A stretch of DNA of 64,000 nt, taken from the NCBI GenBank assembly GCA_900239685.1, contig OENT01000015.1, forward strand, positions 124,001 to 188,000, written 5' to 3'. The stretch is from Rotaria macrura. Taxonomy: Eukaryota > Rotifera > Eurotatoria > Philodinida > Philodinidae. The notes under the pieces were generated by a model. That model was not told where the DNA came from. It was given only the letters and a program-made list of their open reading frames with translations, and made no database searches. Of this stretch, positions 23,987 through 36,320 are shown in pieces (the first letter of the stretch is position 1; each line of letters starts with the position of its first letter). Position numbers and translations under genes: made by a program.

Positions 23987-26585
23987 GATCTTTCGTGTGC
24001 TGTATAACTTATATATATATATGTGTGTCTGTGAGTGCGTGCGTGCGTAAATCACAAATGGCGACGTTTATAAAAGTTAAACAAAATGTATCAAATGCAA
24101 TAATGCCAAAATAAACTGAAGCAAACATAGAACGCTACAGTTTACATCATTCTATATTTACCTGGCTGTTGTTTCATTTATCTCTGTGCTTTGCATTAAT
24201 TCACTGATATGATCAACATAGATAAGTAAAATACTTTAATAAACTTTTTACGAAGTATTCTATTAATAAAACGATTATATCGAAAATTTTTATCGGAATA
24301 AAAATTATTTTCAATTAAAAATTTTAATATAACTCCACATACTATCGATTATTCATACGGGGATTGAAGTTTAAAAATGTGATTGATGTTGTTATCACAC
24401 CACGAAATATAGGTGAAGTCACAGTTTTTCATTATAAAATCAGACTCGATTTGGAATTATTTTATTTAGGTTCTGACTTAGACAAAATATTTTTCCAAGC
24501 TAACATCGACTCAGAAATTCTTTTGCAGCTTAGCAATTTTTTATTTGATATGAAAATTTTGATATTCTACAAGGATTCAAAAAAGTAAGCAAACCGATGG
24601 AAAATGTACAATAGAAAGTCATACGATTCATTTTTGTCTTCTTTTCAAACCACAAATATAAGGGTCCGTAGAAATGAAGAAGTATGTGAACCAAACCGTA
24701 ATGGAATCATTTCATATAAGAATTGTGAAACAATCAAATCAAAGATCAATGTTTTATAGCTCTCCAGATCATATTTTTCTCTTTCGTTTGGCTCGAATAA
24801 CTAATAAGATGACATCCAGACCTCAATAAGAAGAAAACTACTGATATAGATTAGTATTCATTAATGCTTTTATCCCATGTTACTGCAAATAGTTTTCTAA
24901 AAAACATTCACAAATACCAGTGTGAATAAGCTGTTTAGTTAACAGCTTGGGAACTAAAGTGAGTGAAAACGTTTTTAGAGATGATCAGTCGAAATCAATT
25001 TAGATCATGAATCAGCCCGAATTTTTTTATATCGACATCTGCAAAAAGTTATAGTTCATGGATGCATTTTTAAAGATAATTGTTTTACAGATTGAAAAGT
25101 TGATGAAGTCGAGAAATGATTACTAAGATCAAGAAATGAATGGGGAAAAGCTTGAGAAATGAAGAAGAGAATCTAATTCAAGGCATATGTATGTTGTCTT
25201 CAGAATAAGTTCAAATGAAAGGATAATTTTTCACATTATAATTTCAAGTTTTCCACTTTATTTTTTAATTCTAAGCAACTCAATGAGACGTGGAAGAAAA
25301 ATAGTTTTATAGTTATTATTCGTCTAGAAGCTCGAAGAATTAAATAAGGAATTAAACCATCAAATAAAAAAAATTAAATTTCTAAAGAATAAAAAAGATT
25401 TGTTATAGAATCAACAGAATGTTTAGAGGATTCTGTCTCATATTGTTCTGCTCTGTGTACACTTTATCAATAGTAACATCGATATTGAAACATTTTTTAT
25501 TCATAGTCATTATAGACTCCAGCTAGCTGATTTCATTTCAGCTGAAATATTTCAAAGCTATGTCTACGTTAAAGTAAATCGACAAAAAATCTAAAGCACT
25601 TTTACGCTCATAATTCTTCAGTAGAAAGTTATATTATTGAGCTATCTTATGAAATAAAAAACTAACAGAAAGAAGTTTTTTTATTAACTATACAACATAT
25701 TCGTGATTAATCTTGTTTCTATTGAAGCCAACAGGTTTAATTCAGTTCCATAAGTAACATTTGTAAAGGTAATTTTTATTTAAGATGTACTTTTGTGGTA
25801 TGGACGTAAAATTTTGAAACTACAAATCAAAGTCCAACTTATTTACTGCTATGTACTTCAGCGTTTTTCATCTTCTTTTATTGAATTGAAAGTTTTCTTT
25901 GCACAAGCTACTTCAATATTTATACAAACTCTCTAAGATTATATGAGAAAAAAAAACGCCAGCTGTTCCATATTAAGAACACTTATTGATACTTCAAAAA
26001 ATTACTGTGTCCGTTAAACATATGGCTTCCTTTAGATAGATTCGAGAGCGAATCATAGTAAAATTGGCAAACAAAACGAAAACAGAAAATATTGTGAATG
26101 GCATATCGAAAAAATTTCCATGGTGAAATCCTCGATCAATTTCCATTGGTTGAATATCACCATTTACATGTTCTTCATATTCCTCAATAAATAAAATCAT
26201 ATCAAAATAATAAATTAGTTAATACAAAATTATATTTCTCTTTTATGGAAAAGTGATTATTAAAATTGTAATGAACATTTTGACCAGTAAATGCATACAA
26301 GCGTCATAGAGTAATTTCATCCTCTTTAACTTCCGCTTACGTAAGGTAAAGAGTTTAAGTATTTCTTGTCTCCGTCAAATCTGCTATTCGTGACATTTCA
26401 TCGTAGTCAATTAATTCATAAATATATACGTACGCGTGAGACAATATTGAATTATGCGCTATTAATTATTTGTTTTTTCACTTTTCTATGCATTAATTTC
26501 AGATCGGTGACGTGTGTATGCTGTGCCAATGAGATTATACATTTAAATAAATCACGGAATATTTGATCATACAACGGAAGGCATC
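23987..26585. other. Head-to-head intergenic region between the SLC17 and RRBP1-like genes
   Basis: About 2.6 kb holding both promoters. A TA/TG repeat lies at 24011-24048, close to the SLC17 start. A candidate small gene is at 25994-26200 (minus). A 74-codon stretch at 24364-24588 is somewhat coding-like but has no ATG or splice context. A splice-acceptor-like TTTCAG at 26497-26502 lies upstream of the RRBP1-like start. Confidence 0.5.
25994..26200 (-). CDS. Candidate 68-residue single-pass membrane protein
   Basis: ATG at 26200 to a TGA at 25994, with an in-frame stop a few codons upstream, so the frame is self-contained. An acidic N terminus (IEEYEEHVNGDIQPMEIDRG) is followed by one hydrophobic stretch (MPFTIFSVFVLFANFTM, about residues 34-50) and a short basic segment, the usual order for a small tail-type membrane protein. 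Composition is more protein-like than neighbouring chance frames. I do not recognise it, and no intron or polyadenylation signal confirms it; it could also be an exon of a decayed gene. Confidence 0.3.
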   Translation of the reverse strand: MILFIEEYEEHVNGDIQPMEIDRGFHHGNFFDMPFTIFSVFVLFANFTMIRSRIYLKEAICLTDTVIF

Positions 26586-29500
26586 ATGATCGATTGGTTA
26601 ACTATTTCTCTTGCTCTAGTTATTATTGCTACCTTAATTGCCATATTTGGCTTTGTGACATGGAAAATAAATATATCCGATCCATTGACGTCAAGTAATT
26701 TAACAGGAAAAAAAGATGGTCTCAATCAAATTTTTGATAATGTCAATGACAAGAAAAAAAAAGATAAGTCTTATAATGAACAAGCAAAGAAAAAACGGAA
26801 AGAACAAAAAAAATTCAAACGTGATAATAAAGAAGAAGATCAACACGAACATAAAGTTAAATTTCAAGAGCCATTCGTACAAGAAAATGAGGAAACAGAT
26901 AATGAGCGAGAAGAAGACGTACAAGTACATCATTATTCAAAATTGAAACAAGAACAATGAAATATTTCATTTTATTTTAGGAATCATCGAGCAAACAACT
27001 AGTTGCCGAAGCAACATCAAACCCTCGCAAGCGAAATAAAAATAAGCTTCACGTTGAAGGTATTCTTGTTAATAAGGATGAAAAAAGTCCAGTGACAGCT
27101 CATGCTGCATCAATACCACATCCATTATTGGCAATCACCATTCCTAAGGACGAGGTTGAGCTGGCTAAGCAACATGGTAAAACTCATGCGAAACCATCTC
27201 ATATCCCGAACAAACCAACGACACCAGCTGCGTCAACAACATCAGGTAAAAAACCAACAACACAATCAACCAAGGCTACGCCACGAGTTCAACAACAACA
27301 GCAACAAGAACAACCGTTCACTACTGTTGTTAACAATCGACATAAAACTGTAACACCACCATCACAACAACAAGCAAAATCGGTTGATTCGATACCTCCG
27401 ACAACAACTGTAGCTTCTCCTTCAGTTCATCAAGCAACTCCAGCTCCTGTTCAAGTTCAGCATGAACCGTTAGCTCAACGTCCACAGGTTCGTCAACCGA
27501 AACAATCAGAAACAACAACGCAAATAAATGGTTCGAATACCAGTCAGTTGCCCATAAAGCAACCGGTCGCAGCAGCACCAATGAAAATTGCCGATTTTGT
27601 TAAAAGTAAAAGTTTATCATCTTGTTACGAAGCATTTGTTATAAACGAAACTTTCACAACACATACAATATAAATTCAGATATATTATAGATGCTCCATG
27701 AACAGAGAACTAATTTAAATCATAATGAATACCTTTGTTGTTCAATAGATAGAATGAGATAATCTTCCAGTAATTAGTTAAGAACTTTGACAGGATGTTT
27801 GTTTTTGTAATTTTACTGTTCATCGTTTCAAATGAACGATCACTTTATCTAATCATTTTTCTTTCAGCTTTGCCAACAACACAAACTGTCGTTACTGAAC
27901 TCATGTTAGCACTTGATGCAGTTGCTTTATCAACAGATGAACTTGACATAATTATGCATAAAATTGCAAACAAACAATCTGTTATCAATAAAGATTGGAC
28001 AAGAGTAATTTTCTATTTCAACAAGCATTTTCTTGTCATTCTAATAAATGCTCTCGTGAAATATTTTAGTTACAACATGGTCAAAAAGTTGATCCTCAAG
28101 CACATATTGGTCAAATATTAGACGAATCCGCCAAAGCTTTTGAAGAAGGTATTGTGTCATCTCTTTCTTATACAATCATAAATTAAAAGGAGTTACTTGC
28201 TTGTTTTTTTCGTTATTTTCGAGATATGAAAAATAATGCTATGAAACGTGTCCAAGAATTAACTGATGAACTTGATAATGATAAACGTCGCATCAATGAT
28301 CTCGTAAAAGAAAAAAATGAAAAAGATATTGATATACAAGTACTTCGTGCTCAATTAAATACACTTCATCATCCACAACAACAAATTCAAACATATCAAG
28401 CAGAATTTAAAAGACTTGCAGATGAAAATACGCAATTGAAACAACGATTAACTCATCAACAACAACATTTTCAACAGCAGCAACAATATGCATCATTGAA
28501 TTTAATGAATAACAATAATAATAATAACAATGGAGATTCAACCGATGTTCAAGTTCGTGTGTTGAGTGAACAAACGAAAAAGTTATCAGTGAATAATGCT
28601 AATCTAGAAAAGCAACTTACTAATAAAGAATTGGTAATTAAAGAAATACAAAAAGAAAAAGATGATTTACTTCGGTAAGGAAAACAAGTGAAAAAAAAGT
28701 AGTTCTCATTCGATCATGTTAAATTTTATTCGAATATGTAGGAATAAGCTAGACAATGGATGTGAGTGGGAGAAATTATCTTTAGACAGTATATTATCTA
28801 GAGATTGTTTTCCAGTTGAATCAATAATCATTCATGAGAACAAAGATCCAAATGATATGAGAGGAATTATTCAAGATTTCACTTAGATCTATTCCATCAT
28901 CTGAGGAATAATGTCTTCATCTAAAATGAAATATTTAATCCATATGCTCGTTGTTGAAAGTTAAACGTACTTGATTGAATACTATTTTGATGAATGTAAA
29001 TCAGTGAACGACACCCATAGTTCGATTCTATCGATCAAATACACTTTAGTCGGAAATTTCTACTGAATCGAACCTGAATAAATTCTCTTGTCAATGATTA
29101 TGCATGAAAGAACTGACATAGATATCTATATACCATACTAATAGATGTGCACGTCTAATAAATGCTTCTATCGATTGAGAATTGCAAAGAAAGTTCAAAG
29201 ATCCTATTCCACCGTATCAATGGATGTTTCTAGTTCACTGTATTTTACAATAATCATCGAATAAAGTTTGAAATAAATTCGATACGAAATTTTTAGTTCA
29301 AATCAACAATTTGTACAAAAAGCTCATGAAGCTAAAAAACAATATCAATCAAATGAAGATAAACTAATTAAGGATATGAATGAAGCTCGTACATTACATA
29401 TGAATCAACTGAATGAATATAAATGTCGTCTTGAACAATATGAATCAGATAATGAAAAATTACGACAAGAAAAACTTGTTCCAATTACATTAAATAATGA

Positions 29501-32500
29501 AGAACGTGAAAGGTTCGAACACAAAATCAATCAATTACAACAACAAATAGCCAATGACAATGAACAATACAAAAAGAAATGTGATGAATTACAAGTAAAT
29601 ATCAATTTTATTTTCTTTGATTGGTTCCTGTGATAGATATTTGAATTTTTTTCAGATTCAATACCAATCTCAGGAGAATGACATCCGACAAGAAATCGAA
29701 CAACTTAAAAAGAGTATCGAACAATATCAGCAAGACGAGTAAATATCGAATAGAACTAATTTAACTAAGATTCGTTTCACTTCTTTTTCTTAGAACATTA
29801 AATAATGCATTAGCAATTAAGAATACACAAATCGATCAACTACGCACTGAACTTGAAGAAGCCAAAGCTAGAAACGATGTAAGTTATCGTTATGTCTATC
29901 TGTGTGTCTATTTTTGCAGTTTTCAAATTTATTTAACATCCATTTGACAAACACTTTCACTCGTGTGTTGATTACTTTGAGGAAATTCTTTTTCTACTGA
30001 AACTTCTATGATTTTTCAGTCTAATTTTCTCATTGAGCAAACACACACACCCACACACGTTTTACATATTTTCGATCTTTTTCTGTTTGCTGATTTTTGT
30101 TTTATTTTTATCATAGAAAATACGCATGCGAAATTGGAAAATAATGAACGAACTAACACTCAACCAGGAAAAACTCGCTGTTCTAATGCAATTGAATATA
30201 AAAACCTGAATAAGTCCAAAAGATATTAGGAGAATTTCTATGGAAACATTTACGCAAAACAGACAACAGAAAAGAACAAATCATAATTATCATTTTTGGG
30301 TTGTTATTTTATACTGTTTCGCTAGGTTTTATATCTATCGATAGATGGGCAATAAAATTATTGTAAAGAAAACTATTCACATTTTGCTTAGTCCTTGGTT
30401 TTTTTTCAATTTTTCTTTTGTGTTTTTAAATGCGGATGTTTCGTTTCGTGATATGAATAACTTGGCTTTACTTTTTATTTACATATGTTAACTTATAGTT
30501 GATACTCATGGTAGTTTGAATCTAGCCCGTGATTTTTCTCGTCTTCGTTCTAGGCTATTAAATCACACCTAGATGAACACTTTCGACAAGAGCAAGATAA
30601 ACAAAAGCAACTTCTTATTGAACTACTTGATTACGATGCCAAACATCAATTACCAAACGATATTTCTGTAAGTTAAAAAACGAATTTTTACTTGTGTGAA
30701 ATCAGTGTGCAATCAACACTATAATAGCCATCAATACGATTTACTTCGCAGAAAATATGAACCATTCTTAATCGTAGCTTGAACTCAAATGAGAGGTTCT
30801 GGCAAGTAGTATAAAAAGCAAAACATGTGACGATAACCTGATACTTACTTCGGGATTTATAGACTGCTGTGTGAGACGTTTTCATTGAAACTAAAGAACG
30901 TTACTAGTTGATGGATATGACAATCAATTTGGATCTTGAAACTTAACTATAAAGAAAATTCTTTATGAAATTTTTCTAACGAAAACTGCTTTGATTTTTT
31001 CCATATACGAAGTACTGATAGTCAACGATATTCTTTTTTTGTGCTGAAGTAATATCACAAAATGCTTTTATTCGTGCCCAGTGATATGATACGTCAAGAA
31101 TGAAGATATAGATAATCGATTCAAGTTAGCATATGTAATTAATCGCCGGAGTCTATCGTTTAAGTGTAGTTTCAATGAAAAAAAAAAGAGGAGAGCAAAC
31201 GCTTAGACAAGTGAGCTTATAATTTTATAAGATTTTCACTAAATTTTCGTCTCCGATGTAAAAGTAAATAAATGTTTTCATAAACATAGTTCAGAATTTA
31301 TTAGAAGAAATTTACCTTTGATGTCGTTAATTTATTCTATTTCAATAGAAAAACATGATAGAATTGGCTAATAATGCATAATATATTCGTCTGGCTTATG
31401 ATATTGATTGGATACAATCGATGTCAGTTGAAGAATGCTTCTAAAATATGAAGAAAAATAATTTCTTTTGATTTTGAAATTGCTTCATTTGCATTCTTTT
31501 AAAGGATTTCAACGAATGGTTTACATCGTATCGCCAAATATTTACATCGAGCGTCGAATCATTCAAGGTAAATAATGCTTTAGTTTAGTGGCTTAAAGTG
31601 TATTAAGTCATGTGAACTCATGTTCGAACCTACTTGACATCCCACATGTAAAAAAAAACGTATCATGTTATGATGAATGGCCTTAATCCATTCTCTGAAA
31701 GCAAAACAGATTCATCTCATCAATGTCTTGCCCGTGCCAAATTAATTTGCACATACATAACTCAGTTCCGAGTAATCAAGGTTCTCTTGTTTACAGTATA
31801 GAAAATGAATTATGTTGTGCTCGGCCAGTCGCAATAAAAGGCTCGTCATGAGTAAAATCAGTTGTGCAAAGATTTAAAAATATGGCATCTGAACACGATA
31901 CGAATATGGTATACGTACAATTTTTTTTTAAATTAAATCAGATAACTGCAGTATAAAGAAATTATTAGTGGCTTTATTTTGATGTTATGTTGGAACTCGA
32001 TAGAAGTTTATCGTTCTATTCATATCATAGGAATCAAATTTCGAGAAGAACTATTCGTGAAAATATTCGACTAGGTCAGTCCTATATGATAGCTCTTCAT
32101 AGATACGTTCATCAGATACTTTTCTACACACTCGATATTGATAGTCCAGAGTTCTTGTGACTATTTGTTTGAGCTCCCTATACTAAAAAACTACGTATGT
32201 AGAAGTACTTAGATGAATTCTACAACATAGTGAAGACAGATTCAAGCAGATAATCGTTTCCAATCTACCTGAATCCATTTTAAGACAAAAGCGATTCAAA
32301 GTGGAATCAAAGTACGTGGTCGATAGATATTGAGATATTCGTTTTATGTCGAGAGAAATTTTTCTGAATTTTCGATTCTATTTCCATAATTTTTTCCTTC
32401 GAGATCGTGTCAGGCAGAGTTCTGGCAAAGAATTTGAAAATATTTGCATTAAGATGAAGATTTAGTTAAGCCATCGAAATCCAAATGTCTATTTGTAAGA

Positions 32501-34135
32501 CCCCTCAAAGTGTTCGAGAAAGTCGCATGGTTAATATACTGGCTAAAAATTTTTGGTATTCAAGGATTTAAATATTACTAGCGTCGATGAATGAATTCAG
32601 AAATTTCTGGCTCCGATATATGTTCCCGAAAATTTGTATGATGCATGAATTTTCTTAATCTCCCATTCGAAGAGATTTAGTTTGAGACTACTGAAAAGTT
32701 TTTCTTTATGTGCAAAATCTGTGATAAAGATTCGAAAATTTGGATTTTTCGTCATGTATTGTTGTTGATGAAAAAAAAGATTCAAGAATAGTTTGAGATT
32801 TCAGATGAACTTCACTAGAATTTTAGCTTTTTATTATAATACTGCAGTATGGACATTGGGATATGAGATTTAACACCAGAAGTAGTATGTTTTTCCACAA
32901 GAGTGATCTTCTACTAGGAGCAAAGCAATTAGATCGAATCCGATTCAAAGTAGAATGGAATGGCATCAAATTTTTCTTACTATTGAAGTATACGAATGCA
33001 CAAATTATTCGTGCATTTTCCATCTAGTATTGAAATATCAGTTCTATATATTATTTCAGAGAAATCTACAACTTGAATCTGCAACACTGAAAGGTGAAAA
33101 TGATCAACTACACAAAAATATGCATGAAATTGTAAGTCAAAAGATTTCTTTGTTTCTTTAGTTTTTTAAATGATTTTGTTAATATAATGCTGCGCAATAA
33201 CATTAGGAAAGTCAGTTAAAAGACATCGAGCAAACAGTTCAAAGCAAAGAAGAAAAATTGCTTGCTGATTTAAAAAGTGTAAGATATCAATACATATTGT
33301 TATAGAAACTTTGTCTATTATTTAATTTAATAATTCTATTTGTTTATTAATAGAAAGACGCGGCATTAGAAAGTATCCTAAGCGAAAGAGAACAATTAAT
33401 TAGTGAGTTACAAAGTCTACGTACTGAAATTGGCCGATTACAGATGGTTAATAATGCCGCTGCCGACGAAAATCGTGCATTAAAAATTCAACTTGAAGAA
33501 CAATGTCTTGTTAATTCTAACAGTTCATCGAATCCTGTCGTAAGTAGATTTTTACATTTTACTTCTTGGATATGTTTATTGAATTCAACTCTTCTATTAG
33601 TAGAAAATAACATTTTTGCTTTGCATGCTTGTTTGCTCTTAAATATTCATCTATATATTGCTTGTTTTCTAACTCATCAATAATCTAGGATGAATCACTC
33701 GAATTTAATAACTATCAATTACCAGTTTCGATTGAGACTGACAGTCGTGCTGATGAATTAAATGAATTGATTCGATCAAGCAAACAAGCTCTCGATAATC
33801 AAGATTCAGTTGCTCAACAACTTGACCAGTGTTTACGCGAAATACATCGTAGTGGAACCGGAGAGGTACGCTCCGCCTATCTACTAAAGCATTATTTTCT
33901 TTTTCTATTTTGTTCCTTGGTGAAATTCTAAATTAACTTTGCATGCATAGAGTATACTTCTCTTTGTATAAAGTCTAGAATTGAGATAAAAATAGCAACT
34001 AAAAAGAATGAAGGATATCAACCATTTTTATTTACTGAATGATTGAATTTTCTCGTATCTGTTTAGATATCAACAGTGAATGTCGATGAATCAACAGTAT
34101 CTTCTTCCGATCAACAGCAGCAGTCTGATTCTTGA
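26586..34135 (+). CDS. RRBP1 (p180)/kinectin-like rough-ER membrane protein
   Basis: Fifteen exons: 26586-26924, 26981-27605, 27868-28004, 28070-28148, 28224-28674, 29297-29594, 29656-29738, 29794-29878, 30554-30667, 31505-31567, 33060-33131, 33207-33278, 33354-33539, 33689-33865, 34067-34135. They sum to 2850 nt, or 949 residues. Order of parts: an N-terminal membrane anchor (about residues 4-25), a Lys-rich basic segment, a Pro/Thr/Gln-rich linker, a helical region MKIADFVKTLPTTQTVVTEL onward resembling the kinectin segment before its coiled coil, then coiled coil to near the C terminus and a Ser/Gln-rich tail. This is the architecture of p180 and kinectin, which tether ribosomes or microtubule motors to the ER. 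The decapeptide repeats of mammalian p180 are absent. Exon 1 could alternatively end at 26918, also in phase. Residues coded near 28510 form an Asn run. Confidence 0.82.
31581..31660 (+). repeat. tRNA-like (SINE-type) pol III promoter in an RRBP1-like intron
   Basis: TAGTTTAGTGG at 31581-31591 fits the pol III A-box consensus (TRGYNNARNGG). GTTCGAACC at 31622-31630 fits the B box (GWTCRANNC). The spacing of about 40 bases is normal for a tRNA-derived unit, and an A-rich run follows at 31650-31658. The arms do not fold into a clean tRNA by eye, so a decayed tRNA or a tRNA-derived SINE head is more likely than a working tRNA gene. Confidence 0.35.
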
Positions 34136-36320
34136 ATTTATACAAGAAGCCTCATGTGCTTTTACGTATTGGACGTTTTGAATTCACGTATACAATTAAG
34201 AAAACAAAAGAAATAAACAGGAGAGAAAAGTCGTTAGCTTGTTGATTGTTTCCTTTGCTGTCGTTTTCTCCTTCTTCTGGTGCTGTTTTTTCTTGTTTAT
34301 AAATGCGACCTTAGTCGATTTATATTCGTTGTCTTCTTTGCCATTGATTTTTACTTTTACTCTTCAATCGTCTTCTTGCTCTTGTTATTTAAAAACGCGA
34401 AAATAACTTCATTCAAAAATCGTTTTCATTAAACAAAAGAGAAAATGCGCATCACTAGTTATCGAAACAAAAAAAGAAAATCATGTAAAAAATTTTATTA
34501 AGAACCATTCATCCACCGATTTCATATTCGTGAGCATATAGTTCTTCATATTGTTTTAGAACTGTAAAATATAACTATTATTGTAGGTACAAATGTTTTT
34601 CATCGACCGATGTTAAAATACTTGTTTAGATACTGTGTTTTATGATGGTTGAATGATGAAATAATTAGACACATTTTCTTAGAAACTGTCGTTGTAATAC
34701 ACGAGTTCCTAAGGTAAACAAAACACTAGATAATGGATCGATATCAAAGTGTTTTACTGTGTCTATTTAGATGTTTGAACAATACGGAATGCTTTAGAAT
34801 ATCGATAATACGTAGAGATTGTGAGTGAAAACGTTTCTAAAATAGAAATGGTGATATACATTTTTTCAATGGAGATCCTAAATTTATTGTGAATTTCTAG
34901 ACATAATCATGATTGTCAATTCTATAAACTTACAATAACTCATAGTACATTGGTATTCATAAATAAAGAGAGTCGAGATTCTATGAATGTTTACTTTTTC
35001 CTGTATTATTGGCGAAAGGTTGAAGAACCTATTTTAGAATTCTTTGCACATCAGAGTTTCATTTAATTTTCAAATGAATTTTATGAATAACTTCCTTATG
35101 TTGCAAGTACACATACTGTCTTAGAATGTATTTTAATCTTGAAGAAACTTATTCTATTTTCAACAGAGAAAAGAATAATAAAGATTTAGAAAAGAAAAAC
35201 ATACTATTGTATTTTTATCTTGTAAAATTAGCCATTACTAAATAAATCAATTTATTCTTGAAGATATATGAAACACAATAATTTAATTTTCAAGTATTAT
35301 TTCTATCTAAATTCATTTGTATTCGTTTGTGTCTAACAAATTCTAATTAAATAGAAAACAAAAAATCTGGCATTATTACTAATTATCGAATATAGGTGTT
35401 TATTCATGAATTTATTTTTTAGTTTTATTCAATAAACTAATATTTAATCGAAAAAGGCAAGCCGTCATGTATTTTATCGAGACATCATTTTCTAATTGAT
35501 TTTCTGTTCTACTCAGCATTCGGAACAAACTCCATGACATTGGACAACATAGAAGAAAAGGGTAGAGAGTAAGAATGACATTCTTATCGAGCCATTATTG
35601 ATACATGCCAGCATTGCACTTTTGAATAATTTTGATGATATTTACGGCAAGAAAATGTTAAAATATATAAAAGACATTATGTTTCAGTGCATTAAGTTAA
35701 AACAATATACTATGTTAATTTGTACGGTAAATGTCGTTCAATACAGATTTATTATTTTAAATTGTGTACACTCTGTAGGATGTCATATTTATTTACACAA
35801 TGGCTCTACTGTAGACAGTATGAACCCAACTATTGATATGTTGTGATTGTAATTCTAAATAAAAGCCATTTCATAACAAAACTAATTATATTTTGAATTT
35901 CGATAGCACCATGAATTGTGTGTTTGATTGAGTATACATAAGTAAGAATCTATAGATCGTTTTTGAGTAAAGCATTATTAAGCACGACTTTTCGGATGAA
36001 CCATTTCAATCAAAAAGCCAAATTTTTTTGTAATTTATACTTATGATTCTTTTGCATGTCGATTGTTCACAGCTCACAAGATTCTAAATTGAGGTTAATG
36101 TTCAAGCGATTTATTAATAGTTAACTTAAGAATGTACCAGAGACAAAGATTGTTTTAACTATGACTTCTCGAAATTCCATATGAGAACGAGATGGATGCA
36201 AGATTTGAAATTAGGACCATTTGAATTTAATTTATAGTTTGATAAATATTTATTAGGCGAAGTTGTAGACATGTGTGTTATTTCTATTTCCTTTAAGATT
36301 GATTATCTTTCTATATTTTG
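34136..36320. other. Intergenic region between the RRBP1-like gene and NTPCR
   Basis: Begins with the 3' untranslated region of the upstream gene (an AATAAA-containing stretch near 34210). The rest is AT-rich. An 82-codon stretch at 35598-35846 lacks an ATG start and coding character. Confidence 0.45.

Noticed and set aside
24364..24588. 74-codon plus-strand frame between the SLC17 and RRBP1-like genes
   Set aside because: Somewhat coding-like, but begins without ATG, has no splice sites or partner exons, and matches nothing I recognise.
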